NCBI RefSeq assembly: GCF_030814995.1
Contig: NZ_JAUSVX010000031.1
Coordinates: 1-61,789, forward strand
Length of the DNA stretch: 61,789 nucleotides
Direction: 5' to 3'
Source: Labrys wisconsinensis
GTDB taxonomy: Bacteria; Pseudomonadota; Alphaproteobacteria; Rhizobiales; Labraceae
Below the pieces are notes generated by a model. That model did not search any database. It was not told the DNA's origin and saw only the letters and a list, made by a program, of their open reading frames with translations. Positions 9,590-18,153 of this stretch are shown here, in pieces. How positions within the stretch are numbered: the first letter of the stretch is position 1; the number at the start of each line of letters is the position of its first letter. A program made the position numbers and the translations under genes.

Positions 9590-10672
9590 TCAGCCGAAGA
9601 GCTTCTTGAGCTGCTCGTCGGTGAGGAGGGTGTCGACGAAGACGCCGTCCGGCAGGTCCTTCTTGATGTATTTCTGGTAGTTGCTGCCGTCGATGACGGT
9701 GGGATCGATGATCTGGCGCTTGGGCACCGCCTCGCCGCCCAGCAGCTTCACCGCGGTCCTGAGCGCCACCACGCCCTCCCAGGACGGCTCGGACACCAGG
9801 CCGATCTTGAAGTTCGGCGCCTTGTCCTTATGGGCGTCGTAGAGCTTGAGCAGGCCGTTATAATCGTCGCCGGAGACCGGCACGAGCGGCCGGCCCGCCG
9901 CGATCAGCGCCTTGAGCGCGCCGGCCGCCATCTGCGCCCCGTCGGCCCAGATGCCGTCGATCTGGGGATAGGCGGCGATGAGGTCGGCCATCACCACCTT
10001 GGCGCGGTCCTCCTCCCAATAGGCATCCTTGAAGGCCAGCACCTCGATGCCGGCTCCCAGCATCGGCTTGGCGCCCTCCCAGCACTGGGCGGTGTAGGAA
10101 TTGCCGGGCAGGCCGCCGAGCGCGACGATCTTGCCCTTGCCGCCCAGCGCCTCGTTCAGGCGCTGGCCGAGGATGGCACCCTTCTTCTTCGGATCCGTGC
10201 CGATGAAGGCCGTCCAGTTCTCGCCCTCCACCGGCAGGTTGAAGGGCACGGTGACGATGCCGGCGCGGGTCGCCTTGCGCAGGGCCGGCACCACGGCGGT
10301 GCCGGAATTGGGGATGACCAGCAGGGCGTCGACGCTCTGGGTGATCAGGTCCTCGATGTCGTTGACCTGCTTGGTGATGTCGCCCTGGCCGTCGACGACG
10401 ATCAGCTCATATTTGTCGGCGTTGGCGGCAGCCTCGTTCTGCATCGAGGTCAGGCACTCCGTGCGCCAGGTGTTGCCGGAGAAGCCGTTGGAGAAGCCGA
10501 TGCGCAGCTTGCCGGACTTGGTCACCGGCTGGGCCATCTCCGATGACCCCTCGATCCTGGCCTCGCTGACCGCGTCGGCGAAAGCCGGGCGGGCCGTCGT
10601 CCCGAGCAGCCCGGCGAGGCCGGCCCCGAGCCCCAGCTGCAGCGCCCGGCGGCGGTCGATTGTCTGCGTCAT
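9590..10672 (-). CDS. Periplasmic sugar-binding protein (RbsB/Peripla_BP_4 type)
   Basis: 360 aa. The N terminus has a twin-arginine-like signal (TIDRRRALQLGLGAG, then hydrophobic, cleavage near ARPAFA). The mature part follows the ribose-binding-protein fold: IGFSNGFSGNTWR at the first strand, VDGQGD, an IPNSG ligand-loop segment and a late FVDTLLTDEQLKKLFG tail. It captures the ligand and delivers it to the two-permease ABC importer encoded around it. The start overlaps the stop of the upstream permease (ATGA). Ligand unknown; the divergent dehydratase and dehydrogenases suggest a sugar or sugar acid. Confidence 0.88.
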   Translation of the reverse strand: MTQTIDRRRALQLGLGAGLAGLLGTTARPAFADAVSEARIEGSSEMAQPVTKSGKLRIGFSNGFSGNTWRTECLTSMQNEAAANADKYELIVVDGQGDITKQVNDIEDLITQSVDALLVIPNSGTAVVPALRKATRAGIVTVPFNLPVEGENWTAFIGTDPKKKGAILGQRLNEALGGKGKIVALGGLPGNSYTAQCWEGAKPMLGAGIEVLAFKDAYWEEDRAKVVMADLIAAYPQIDGIWADGAQMAAGALKALIAAGRPLVPVSGDDYNGLLKLYDAHKDKAPNFKIGLVSEPSWEGVVALRTAVKLLGGEAVPKRQIIDPTVIDGSNYQKYIKKDLPDGVFVDTLLTDEQLKKLFG

Positions 10673-11658
10673 GCGTCCTTCCTCCCTCGTTGGCCTTGCG
10701 GCGGCTCCTGGCTGGCGGCCCGCTCGGCCAGCAGTCGGTAGACGACGACGCTGACGGCGATCAGGATGCCCTGGATGACGTATTGGGCTCCGGTCGAAGC
10801 CTGGGCGATGTTGGTGAAGCTGTTGAGCTCGGTGACGAACAGCGCGCCGGCGAGCGTGGTGACGACGCTGCCGATGCCGCCGGTGAGCGCGGTGCCGCCG
10901 ACGACCGCGGCGACCACCGAGGTCAGGAGGAACTGGTTGCCGATGCCCAGGCTCGGATTGCCGACATAGGCGGTGACGAGCAGGCCGGCCAGCACCGCCA
11001 GGACCGCGCTCAGGGTATAGGCGGCGACCAGCACGGCCCGGGTCGGCACGCCCATCAGCCGCGCCGCGGTCTCGTTGGCGCCGACGGCATAGAGCCAGCG
11101 CCCGAAGGTGGTGCGGCGCAGCACGAAGGCGACGGCGAGCGCGACCGCGATCCAGCACAGGGCGCTCGCCGGCAGGCCAAGGACGGAGCCCTGGCCGACG
11201 GCGTTGAAGCCGGGCGCCGAGGCGCCGCGCGGCGCCCCGCCGGTATAGACCAGCGCCGCCCCGAACAGGATCGAGTTTATCGCCAGGGTGGCGATGATCG
11301 GCGCGACGCGCAGCACCGCGACCAGGACGCCGTTGACGAGGCCGACGGCGATGCCGAGCGCCAGGCAGCAGGCGAGCGCGGCGGGAATGTTGCCGTTCTG
11401 GCCGAGCATGAGGCTGGTCGCCACGATGTTGGTCGTGGTGACCACGCCGGCGATCGACAGGTCGATGCCGCCGACCAGCAGCGCGATGGTCTGGCCCGTG
11501 GCGGCGAGGCCGAGGAAGGCGGTGACCTGCAGGATGTTCAGCACCTGGTCGGGCTTGAGCATGGCCGGCGAAACCGCCGCGGCAATGGCATAGAGCAGCA
11601 GCACCGCCGCCCAGACGGGATAGCGCACCATCGCAGCCGCCGGCTTCATGCCGATCAT
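10669..11658 (-). CDS. ABC importer permease (RbsC type)
   Basis: 329 aa with about 8-10 hydrophobic helices and the CUT2 permease motif GGIDLSIAG plus the later loop GANETAARLMGVP. ATG 11658 is chosen because GGAGGAGG lies about 8 bases upstream; the frame is open a further 48 bases but without a better start. It is the first gene of the three-gene importer operon. With the permease domain of the downstream fusion it would give a two-subunit membrane channel, one half free and one half tied to the ATPase. Confidence 0.88.
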   Translation of the reverse strand: MIGMKPAAAMVRYPVWAAVLLLYAIAAAVSPAMLKPDQVLNILQVTAFLGLAATGQTIALLVGGIDLSIAGVVTTTNIVATSLMLGQNGNIPAALACCLALGIAVGLVNGVLVAVLRVAPIIATLAINSILFGAALVYTGGAPRGASAPGFNAVGQGSVLGLPASALCWIAVALAVAFVLRRTTFGRWLYAVGANETAARLMGVPTRAVLVAAYTLSAVLAVLAGLLVTAYVGNPSLGIGNQFLLTSVVAAVVGGTALTGGIGSVVTTLAGALFVTELNSFTNIAQASTGAQYVIQGILIAVSVVVYRLLAERAASQEPPQGQRGRKDA

Positions 11659-11755
11659 CCCACGCCTCCTCCGGGCCTCGCGGGACCCCGGCGCCTGCCC
11701 GGACACCCGGCGAACCCGAGCGCCTCTCGTCAGCTGCTATACGACTATGTGCGGA

Positions 11756-11784
11756 TTGACAAATAGGCAATAGAGGAATTTAAC
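11756..11784 (+). promoter_or_regulatory. Candidate sigma-70 promoter for the FadR-type regulator
   Basis: TTGACA (11756-11761), a 17-base spacer, then TTTAAC (11779-11784). The -35 is perfect and the -10 is poor. It lies in the divergent gap between the importer and the regulator and immediately upstream of the palindrome at 11798-11814. Confidence 0.4.
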
Positions 11785-11797
11785 GATTTGAGCACGT

Positions 11798-11814
11798 AAC
11801 CTATCAGATAGGTT
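11798..11814. promoter_or_regulatory. 17-bp perfect palindrome, probable operator of the GntR/FadR regulator
   Basis: AACCTATC-A-GATAGGTT is perfectly symmetrical. It sits 16 bases before the regulator's GTG and just downstream of a TTGACA promoter, where binding would block transcription. Sites of this size are typical for dimeric FadR-subfamily proteins. That the adjacent regulator binds it, and that the divergent importer is controlled from it, is inference. Confidence 0.65.
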
Positions 11815-11830
11815 TGCCGGGAGATTTGAG

Positions 11831-12538
11831 GTGGACGAGAGCGCGACGCCGGCGGGCGGGCTGGTCGGACGGGTGATGGACGAGGTCAACGCCTTCATCC
11901 GCGACAACGAGCTCGGGCCCGGCGCGGTCATTCCGAGCGAGTCCAGCTTCGCCGAGCGCACCGGCGTCTCACGGGCCGTGGCACGCGAGGCCTTCCGCGC
12001 GATGTCGGCGCTGAAGCTCATCGACGTCGGCAATGGCCGCCGCGCCAAGGTCGCGCCGGCGGACGAGAGCGTGGTCAGCTTCATGATCGACCATGCCGTG
12101 CGCACCAGGCAGGTGACGGTCCAGCAGATCCTCGACGTGCGCCGCACCATCGAGCTCAGGACCGTGGCGCTGGCGGCGTTGCGACGGACCGACCGGGAAG
12201 CCCGGGAGATCGACGGGATCGCCGCCGAGATGCGCACGAGCTTCGCGCAGCCCGAGCGGGTGATGGAGCTCGACATCGCCTTCCATGAGGCGATCGCCCG
12301 CGCCTCGCGCAACCCGCTCTTCGTCCTGCTCGTCGGCGCCTTCCGCGTCGTGACGCGCCAGACCTGGTCGATCGGCTGGGCCAGCCGGCCCAGCGACGCG
12401 GGCCGCCACCAGAGCGTCGACGGCCATGCCCTGATCGCCGCCGCCATCGTCGCGCGCGACGTGCGCGGCGCCGAGACGGCGATGGCCGACCATTTCGACC
12501 TGACCGTCAAGGTCCTGCTCAACGCGGGCGTCAACTGA
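11831..12538 (+). CDS. GntR-family (FadR subfamily, FCD domain) transcriptional regulator
   Basis: 235 aa. Residues about 10-75 are a GntR winged helix (PGAVIPSESSFAERTGVSRA, VAREAFRAMSALKLI); the rest is an FCD ligand domain with the metal-binding Asp/His pattern (MELDIAFHEAIARASRN, SVDGHALIAAAI, ADHFD). Such regulators sense sugar acids or other carboxylates. It starts with GTG at 11831 after GGGAG, and sits between the importer operon and the dehydratase-SDR-dehydrogenase genes, so it most likely controls both, with the ligand or its product as inducer. Confidence 0.88.
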   Translation: MDESATPAGGLVGRVMDEVNAFIRDNELGPGAVIPSESSFAERTGVSRAVAREAFRAMSALKLIDVGNGRRAKVAPADESVVSFMIDHAVRTRQVTVQQILDVRRTIELRTVALAALRRTDREAREIDGIAAEMRTSFAQPERVMELDIAFHEAIARASRNPLFVLLVGAFRVVTRQTWSIGWASRPSDAGRHQSVDGHALIAAAIVARDVRGAETAMADHFDLTVKVLLNAGVN

Positions 12539-12571
12539 CGGGATGCCGATCAAGACCACCACACCGAGAGC

Positions 12572-13771
12572 ATGATGAAGATCACCGCCATCGAGACCCT
12601 CTGCGCCCGCGAGTTCGAGAACGTCCTGTGGGTCCGCGTCCACACCGATGCCGGGCTGATCGGGCTCGGCGAGACCTTCTACGGCGCCGGCGCCGTGGCC
12701 GCGCATATCCACGACACGCTGGCGGCCCGGCTCCTCGGGCGCGATCCCCTGCGCATCGAGGCCATCCACAAGGAGATGGTCGACCTGCCGCTGGCCCAGT
12801 CGAGCACCGGAGCCGAATACCGCGCCGCCTCGGCGATCGACATCGCCCTGTGGGACCTCTTCGGCAAGGCGATGGGCCAGCCGGTGCACCAGCTGCTCGG
12901 CGGCCAGTGCTTCGACAGGCTGCGCGTCTACAACACCTGCGCCGGCTATCAATATGTCCGCAACCGCGATATCCGCCCGGTCAACACCTGGAACATCGGC
13001 GCTGACGGGCCCTACGAGGACCTCAGGGCCTTCACCACCGATGCCGGCGCCCTGGCCGAGACCCTCCTGGAGAGCGGCATCGGCGCCATGAAGATCTGGC
13101 CCTTCGACCCCGCGGCGCGCGCCACCGGCGGCCTCGACATCTCGGCCGCCCAGCTGAAGGAGGCGCTGCGCCCCTTCGAGCTGATCCGCCAGCGCGTCGG
13201 CGACCGCATGGACATCATGGTCGAGTTCCACTCGCTGTGGAACCTGCCGACGGCCAGGCGCATCGCCAAGGCGCTCGAGCCCTATGCGCCGACCTGGTTC
13301 GAGGACCCCATCCGCATGAACTCCAGCCAGGCGCTGGCCGAATATGCCCGCTCGACCCCTGTCCCCGTCTGCGCCAGCGAGACGCTGGGCTCGCGCTGGG
13401 CTTACAAGGAGATGCTCGACCGCGATGCCATCGGCATCGTCATGGTCGACGTCGCCTGGACCGGCGGCCTCACCGAGGCCCGCAAGATCGCGGCGCTGGG
13501 CGAGACCCATCACAAGCCCTTCGCCCCGCACGACTGCACCGGCCCGGTCGCCTTCGCCGCGGCGGTCCACGCCTCGTTCAGCCAGCCCAACACCCTGATC
13601 CAGGAATCGGTGCGGGCCTTCTACACCGGCTGGTACAAGGAGCTCGTCACCGAAGTGCCCGACATCCGCGACGGCTACGTCTACCCCATGGAGGGGCCGG
13701 GCCTCGGCACCGACCTGCTCCCGGCGGTGTTCGAGCGCTCCGACCTGATCGTGCGGCGCAGCGAGGCCTGA
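12572..13771 (+). CDS. Enolase-superfamily sugar-acid dehydratase (mandelate racemase subgroup)
   Basis: 399 aa, full length. The capping N-terminal domain is followed by a barrel with three metal ligands in order: Glu in MVEFHSLW, Glu in WFEDPI and Glu in CASETLG. A catalytic His lies two residues after the first ligand, and another His is in FAPHDCTGP. That arrangement is seen in acid-sugar dehydratases such as galactonate and mannonate dehydratase, which remove water to give a 2-keto-3-deoxy sugar acid. It is followed 3 bases later by an SDR gene. The exact sugar acid cannot be told from the sequence. Confidence 0.88.
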   Translation: MMKITAIETLCAREFENVLWVRVHTDAGLIGLGETFYGAGAVAAHIHDTLAARLLGRDPLRIEAIHKEMVDLPLAQSSTGAEYRAASAIDIALWDLFGKAMGQPVHQLLGGQCFDRLRVYNTCAGYQYVRNRDIRPVNTWNIGADGPYEDLRAFTTDAGALAETLLESGIGAMKIWPFDPAARATGGLDISAAQLKEALRPFELIRQRVGDRMDIMVEFHSLWNLPTARRIAKALEPYAPTWFEDPIRMNSSQALAEYARSTPVPVCASETLGSRWAYKEMLDRDAIGIVMVDVAWTGGLTEARKIAALGETHHKPFAPHDCTGPVAFAAAVHASFSQPNTLIQESVRAFYTGWYKELVTEVPDIRDGYVYPMEGPGLGTDLLPAVFERSDLIVRRSEA

Positions 13772-13774
13772 GCC

Positions 13775-14542
13775 ATGCCGTCCCTGTTCGATCTCTCCGG
13801 CCGCACCGCCCTGGTGACCGGCTCGACCGCCGGGCTGGGCCTGGCCATCGCCCGCGGCCTCGCCGAGGCCGGTGCCCATGTCGTCCTCAACGGCCGCGAT
13901 CCCGGCCGCACCGAGGCCGCACGGGCCGGGTTCGCCGAAGCCGGGCTGCCGGCCTCGGCCAGCGCCTTCGACGTCACCGACGAGGCCGCGGTGGAGGCCG
14001 CCTTCGAAAGGCTGGATACAGCAGGCATCGCCGTCGACATCCTGGTCAACAATGCCGGCATCCAGCTCCGCAAGCCGCTGGTCGAGCTTACCGCGGCGGA
14101 CTGGCGGCGGGTCGTCGACACCAACCTCACCAGCGCCTTCCTGGTCGGGCGCGAGGCGGCGCGCCGCATGATCGCGCGCGGCCGCGGCGGCAAGGTGATC
14201 AATATCGGCTCGCTCACCAGCGAGGTCGCCCGCGCCACCGTAGCGCCCTACACCGCGGCCAAGGGCGGGCTCAAGCTGCTCACCCGCTCCATGGCGGCGG
14301 AATGGGCCGTGCACGACATCCAGGCCAACGCCATCGGCCCCGGCTACATGCTGACCGAGATGAACGGGGCGCTGATCGAGGACGAGGCCTTCGACGCCTG
14401 GGTGAAGCGGCGCACGCCCTCCGGGCGCTGGGGCACGCCGGAGGACCTGGTCGGCACGGCGGTCTATCTCGCCTCGCCGGCCTCGGCCTATGTCAACGGC
14501 CAGATCATCTATGTCGACGGCGGCATGCTCGCCGTCCTCTGA
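13775..14542 (+). CDS. SDR-family oxidoreductase (gluconate 5-dehydrogenase-like)
   Basis: 255 aa, a classical short-chain dehydrogenase. The NAD(P)-binding TGSTAGLG (about residues 15-22), the NNAG motif near residue 91, the catalytic Ser in INIGS, and YTAAKGG with catalytic Tyr and Lys are all present. The pattern GIQLRKPLVELTAADWRRVV and the ending VDGGMLAVL resemble gluconate 5-dehydrogenases. It probably oxidises or reduces a keto/hydroxy sugar acid in the same pathway as the preceding dehydratase. Operon spacing is 3 bases upstream and 25 downstream. Confidence 0.88.
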   Translation: MPSLFDLSGRTALVTGSTAGLGLAIARGLAEAGAHVVLNGRDPGRTEAARAGFAEAGLPASASAFDVTDEAAVEAAFERLDTAGIAVDILVNNAGIQLRKPLVELTAADWRRVVDTNLTSAFLVGREAARRMIARGRGGKVINIGSLTSEVARATVAPYTAAKGGLKLLTRSMAAEWAVHDIQANAIGPGYMLTEMNGALIEDEAFDAWVKRRTPSGRWGTPEDLVGTAVYLASPASAYVNGQIIYVDGGMLAVL

Positions 14543-14567
14543 CCAAGGCAGCTTCGGGAGACACATC

Positions 14568-15601
14568 ATGCGCGGCGTCGTCGTCCACGCGCCCAAGGAC
14601 CTTCGCATCGAGACGGTGGCCGATCAGCCGCTCGGCTCCACCGACGTCGAGGTGCGGATCGAGGCGGGCGGCATCTGCGGCTCGGACCTGCACTACTACA
14701 ACCACGGCGGCACGGGCACGATCCGGCTGCGCCAGCCGATGGTGCTCGGCCACGAGATCGCCGGCACCGTGACGCGCGTCGGCGCCGAGGTCTCGGCGGT
14801 TGCGGTCGGCACCCGCGTCGCCGTCAACCCGAGCCGGGCCTGCGGCCAATGCCGCGCCTGCCGGGAGGGCCTGCACAACCATTGCCGCGACATGCGCTTC
14901 CTCGGCAGCGCCATGTGCTTTCCCACGTCCAGGGCGGCTTTCGCGAGAGCCTGGTGGTCGGTGAGGCGCAGGCGGTGCCGATCGCCGCTTCGGTGTCGAT
15001 GGCCGAGGCGGCCATGGCCGAGCCGCTGGCGGTCTGCCTGCATGCCGTGCAGCGCGCCGGCCCGCTGACCGGCCGGCGCGTGCTGGTGACGGGATGCGGG
15101 CCGATCGGCGCGCTCGCCGTCGCTGCGGCCCGGCACGCCGGCGCCACGAGCGTGACCGCCACCGACGTGCAGGACTTCGCCCTGGAGGCGGCGCGCCGGG
15201 CCGGCGCCGACCAGGCGCTGAACGTCGGCGCCGATCCCGGCGCCCTCGCGGCCGACGCCGAGGCGGCCGGGCCGTTCGACGTGCTGTTCGAGGCCTCCGG
15301 CAATGCCGCGGCGCTGCGCGGCGCGCTCGATCTCATCCGCCCGCGCGGCATCGTCGTGCAGCTCGGCCTCGGGGGCGACGTCGCGCTGCCGATGAACCTC
15401 CTGGTGACCCGCGAGCTCGACATCCGCGGCACCTTCCGCTTCGACGGCGAGTTCGATCTCGCAGTGGAGCTGATGAACCGCGGCCGCATCGAGGTCCGGC
15501 CGCTCGTCACCGCCACCCTGCCCTTCGAGCAGGCCCGGAACGCCTTCGAGCTCGCTGCCGACCGTTCGCGGGCGGTGAAGGTGCAGCTGCGGTTCGGCTG
15601 A
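14568..15601 (+). pseudogene. Zinc-dependent polyol/L-idonate 5-dehydrogenase-like gene with a single-base frameshift
   Basis: Two overlapping frames together make one medium-chain dehydrogenase. The first part, from ATG 14568, has the catalytic zinc region GGICGSDLHYYNHGG, GHE, and the structural-zinc cysteines CGQCRACREGLHNHC. The second part has VLVTGCGPIGALAV (NAD site) and runs to 15601. The total of 1034 bases is one short of 345 codons. The break is at the CCC run 14922-14924: one more C would give FPHVQGGFRE as in relatives. Either a real, probably recent, inactivating mutation or a sequencing error. A GGGAG site precedes the ATG. Confidence 0.85.
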
Positions 15602-15630
15602 CCGGCCTGGTCCTGCTGCGTCACCGCAGC

Positions 15631-15897
15631 TCAGTCATCCGAACCGGACCCCTGCCACGACATCGCGAGATAAATGCCAAGGCTGTAAAGGAGGATGAAC
15701 GGTGTCGCGACGACCAGCACCGCGCTCATCGCAAGGAAGGACAGCAAGCTTTCCGGCGCTGGAGGACGGTTGACCCAGCTCCTCCGTGCCTCGATCTCGA
15801 CAATGGAAACGACGACGAGGCCGAGCGCGAGCCAGGCGATGGCGAGCCATTCCCACCAGGCTGCTTGACTGATCATCATGCTGGCTTGGCTGATCAT
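15631..15897 (-). CDS. Small two-helix membrane protein, unknown
   Basis: 88 aa. Two hydrophobic segments (about residues 15-33 and 52-78) flank a short charged loop (EIEARRSW) and a proline-rich turn, ending in a charged tail (SGSDD). I recognise no family. No convincing ribosome-binding site was found for ATG 15897 or for the internal ATG pair at 15879/15876, so both the start and the reality of the gene are uncertain. It lies alone between the broken dehydrogenase and a LysR gene. Confidence 0.45.
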   Translation of the reverse strand: MISQASMMISQAAWWEWLAIAWLALGLVVVSIVEIEARRSWVNRPPAPESLLSFLAMSAVLVVATPFILLYSLGIYLAMSWQGSGSDD

Positions 15898-16004
15898 GCA
15901 ACAATCGCAATCACGATCCGGCGACGCCTGGCAGACGGCCGACGCCTCTTGATGGCATTATCCCAACGAGCCCTTGCCTGGCAATCCCGGCGATCTCCGT
16001 GACA

Positions 16005-16024
16005 GCAGGTTCGGGAGAACCTGC
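16005..16024. repeat. Dispersed 20-bp palindrome, copy 2
   Basis: GCAGGTTCGGGAGAACCTGC is the exact reverse complement of the element at 2133-2152. Here it is directly adjacent to the stop codon (16025-16027) of the LysR gene, so on that strand it would form a hairpin right after translation ends. With one more base on each side (A16004, T16025) the arms are 9 bp. Confidence 0.7.
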
Positions 16025-16909
16025 TCAGCGCGCCGCGTGGATCTCGCGGACGATCGCCAGCCAGGCCTCGGCGGCGCGCGAGAGATAGGCGCCGCGGCGC
16101 CAGACCACCGCCATCGCCCAATCGGTGCGCGGCTCGGCCAGCAGGACGCGAGCGACGGCCGGGCCGGATCGCTGCTCGGCGATGACGCGCGGCAGGAAGG
16201 CGACGCCGAGACCGGCGGCGGCGAGCTCGACGAGGAAGTCGATCTGGCTGCTCTGGGCCGCCACCGTCGGCTCGAAGCCGTGGCGCCGGCAGGCCTCCAG
16301 GAGGATGCGGTTGAGGGCGAAGCCGGTCTCGAACAGGACGAAGGGCACGTCCTTGAGGTCGGGCAGCGCGATCTCGGCACGCCCGGCCAGGGCATGGCCC
16401 GCGGGCAGCAGCGCCACCAGCGGCTCGCGCCGCACCGCCTGCCAGGCGAACTCCTCCGAGACCGGCAGCAGCGAGGCGGCGAGATCGATCTCGCCGGCCC
16501 GCAGGATCTCCTCCAGCCGATCGCTGCCGTGCTCGACCAAGCGGATGTCGACGCGCGGATGGCGGCTGCGATAGGCCGCGAACACCGGCGCGAACAGGAG
16601 GCTGGAGCCGATCGGCGGCAGGCCGAGCCGCAGGGTCCCGCGCCTGAGGCCCTGCAGGTCCTCCAGCTCGGCCATCAGGTCGTCGCGCTGGGCCAGCATC
16701 CGCACCGCCCGCCGGAAGACCACCTCGCCGGCCACGGTCAGGCGGCTGCGATGGCCGATGCGGTCGAGCAGGGTGACGCCGAGCTCGTCCTCCAGCTGCC
16801 TGACCGCCTTGCTGACGGTGGATTGCGTGGCGAACACCACCTTGGCGGCCTGCGAGAAGCCGCCCTGGCGGACCACCTCGACGAAAGCGCGCAGGGTGCG
16901 GAACTCCAT
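16025..16909 (-). CDS. LysR-family transcriptional regulator, probably of lrgAB
   Basis: 294 aa. Residues 1-60 are the LysR winged helix (FVEVVRQGGFSQAAKVVFAT, QSTVSKAVRQLEDELGVTLL); the rest is a periplasmic-binding-like effector domain. It is transcribed away from lrgA across about 90 bases that hold a T-N11-A inverted repeat. The pairing of a LysR gene divergent from cidA/lrgA-type genes recalls CidR, which responds to acetate or pyruvate metabolism; that parallel is inference. Confidence 0.88.
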   Translation of the reverse strand: MEFRTLRAFVEVVRQGGFSQAAKVVFATQSTVSKAVRQLEDELGVTLLDRIGHRSRLTVAGEVVFRRAVRMLAQRDDLMAELEDLQGLRRGTLRLGLPPIGSSLLFAPVFAAYRSRHPRVDIRLVEHGSDRLEEILRAGEIDLAASLLPVSEEFAWQAVRREPLVALLPAGHALAGRAEIALPDLKDVPFVLFETGFALNRILLEACRRHGFEPTVAAQSSQIDFLVELAAAGLGVAFLPRVIAEQRSGPAVARVLLAEPRTDWAMAVVWRRGAYLSRAAEAWLAIVREIHAAR

Positions 16910-16913
16910 GACT

Positions 16914-16928
16914 ATTCCGTATCAGAAT
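16914..16928. promoter_or_regulatory. T-N11-A inverted repeat (candidate LysR box)
   Basis: ATTCCGTATCAGAAT has ATTC/GAAT arms and fits the T-N11-A rule for LysR-type operators. It is only 4 bases upstream of the LysR ATG and about 70 bases before lrgA, a layout suited to autoregulation and divergent activation. Confidence 0.5.
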
Positions 16929-16998
16929 GATCAACAGTCGAACAAGTCATTTTGAGCATGATGCGGTGCGGCATAGACTGGCCATCGGAAACACAGCC

Positions 16999-17385
16999 AT
17001 GACCGCATCCCAGCTCCTCCCACGCCTTCGCCGCAGCCGTTCGGCCCAGATCGGCCTGCTCGTCGTCCTCTGGCTGGCGGGCGAGGTCCTGGTCCGGCTG
17101 CTCGCCCTCCCCGTCCCCGGCGGCATCGCCGGCATGGCCATCGCTCTCGCGCTGCTGGCGAGCCGCCGGCTCGACCCCGGCAGCGTGCGCCGCGGCGCCG
17201 ATTGGTTCCTCGCCGAGATGCTGCTGTTCTTCGTGCCGGCGGTGCTGGCGGTGGCCGAGCACCGCGAGTTCCTCGGCCTGCTCGGCCTCAAGGTGCTGCT
17301 GGTCATAGCGGCCGGCACCGTGGCGGTGATGGGCGTGACCGCCCTCACCGTCGACCTCTGCATCCGCGCGAGGCCACGGCCGTGA
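16999..17385 (+). CDS. CidA/LrgA family holin-like protein
   Basis: 128 aa with four hydrophobic helices. It has the family pattern: a basic start, VLWLAGEVLVRLLALPVPGG (LPVPG motif near residues 36-42), then GADWFLAEMLLFFVPAVLAV. LrgA/CidA proteins are small inner-membrane proteins likened to holins; with LrgB they are linked to cell lysis control and, in several bacteria, to pyruvate or glycolate movement. The start of the downstream LrgB gene (GTG) overlaps this stop by 4 bases (GTGA), so the two are co-translated. Confidence 0.88.
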   Translation: MTASQLLPRLRRSRSAQIGLLVVLWLAGEVLVRLLALPVPGGIAGMAIALALLASRRLDPGSVRRGADWFLAEMLLFFVPAVLAVAEHREFLGLLGLKVLLVIAAGTVAVMGVTALTVDLCIRARPRP

Positions 17386-18092
17386 CCGCCCTCCTCGCCG
17401 CCTTCGGGTCCTCTGCGCAGGCGCTGTTCTGGTCGGCGGCGACGATCGGCCTCTATCTCCTGGCCAAGCGTCTCTACCGCCGCTGGCGGCGCTGGTGGCT
17501 GATGCCGCTGGCGCTGACGCCGGCGCTGCTCCTCGTCGCCGTGCTGGCCCTGCATGTCAGCTATCGCGACTATATCCGCGGCACCGGCTGGATGGTGGCC
17601 CTGCTCGGGCCGGCCATGGTCGCCTTCGCCGTGCCGATCTACGAGCAGCGCGCCCTGATCCGCCGGCACTGGCCGGTGCTGGCGGCCGGCATGGTCGCCG
17701 GCAGCGCCACGGCCATGCTGACCGGCTGGGCCCTCGCCACCCTGCTCGGCCTCGACGGCGCCCTGCGCCTCAGCCTCCTGCCGCGCTCGATCAGCACGCC
17801 CTTCGCCATGACCGTGTCGGGCGACATCGGCGGCATTCCCGACCTCACCGCCGTGTTCGTCGTCGTGACCGGCGTGCTCGGCGCCGTGCTCGGGGACGTG
17901 ATGCTGGGCTGGCTGCCGACCCGCTCGGCCCTGGCCCGCGGCGCGCTGTTCGGCATCGGTGCCCACGGCGCCGGCACCGCCCGGGCCCACGAGATCGGCC
18001 AGGAGGAAGGTTCCGTCGCGGGCCTCGTCATGGTGCTGGTCGGCCTCGCCAACGTGCTTGCCGCCCCGTTGCTGGCGCATTGGCTGCGCTGA
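17382..18092 (+). CDS. LrgB/CidB family membrane protein
   Basis: 236 aa with about six or seven hydrophobic helices. Family blocks include LLGPAMVAFAVPIYEQR, LPRSISTPFAMTVSGDIGG and ALFGIGAHGAGTARAHEIG, the last two being the best conserved part of LrgB and of plant plastidial glycolate/glycerate transporter PLGG1. GTG 17382 is chosen because it overlaps the lrgA stop and gives the normal length. With LrgA it probably forms a membrane system for a small organic acid or for control of lysis. Confidence 0.88.
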   Translation: MTALLAAFGSSAQALFWSAATIGLYLLAKRLYRRWRRWWLMPLALTPALLLVAVLALHVSYRDYIRGTGWMVALLGPAMVAFAVPIYEQRALIRRHWPVLAAGMVAGSATAMLTGWALATLLGLDGALRLSLLPRSISTPFAMTVSGDIGGIPDLTAVFVVVTGVLGAVLGDVMLGWLPTRSALARGALFGIGAHGAGTARAHEIGQEEGSVAGLVMVLVGLANVLAAPLLAHWLR

Positions 18093-18153
18093 GCGGGAGG
18101 AGGCACCGCCCGGGCGGCGTCTCGTCCATCGCGATGTTGGCGGCGATCATCGC

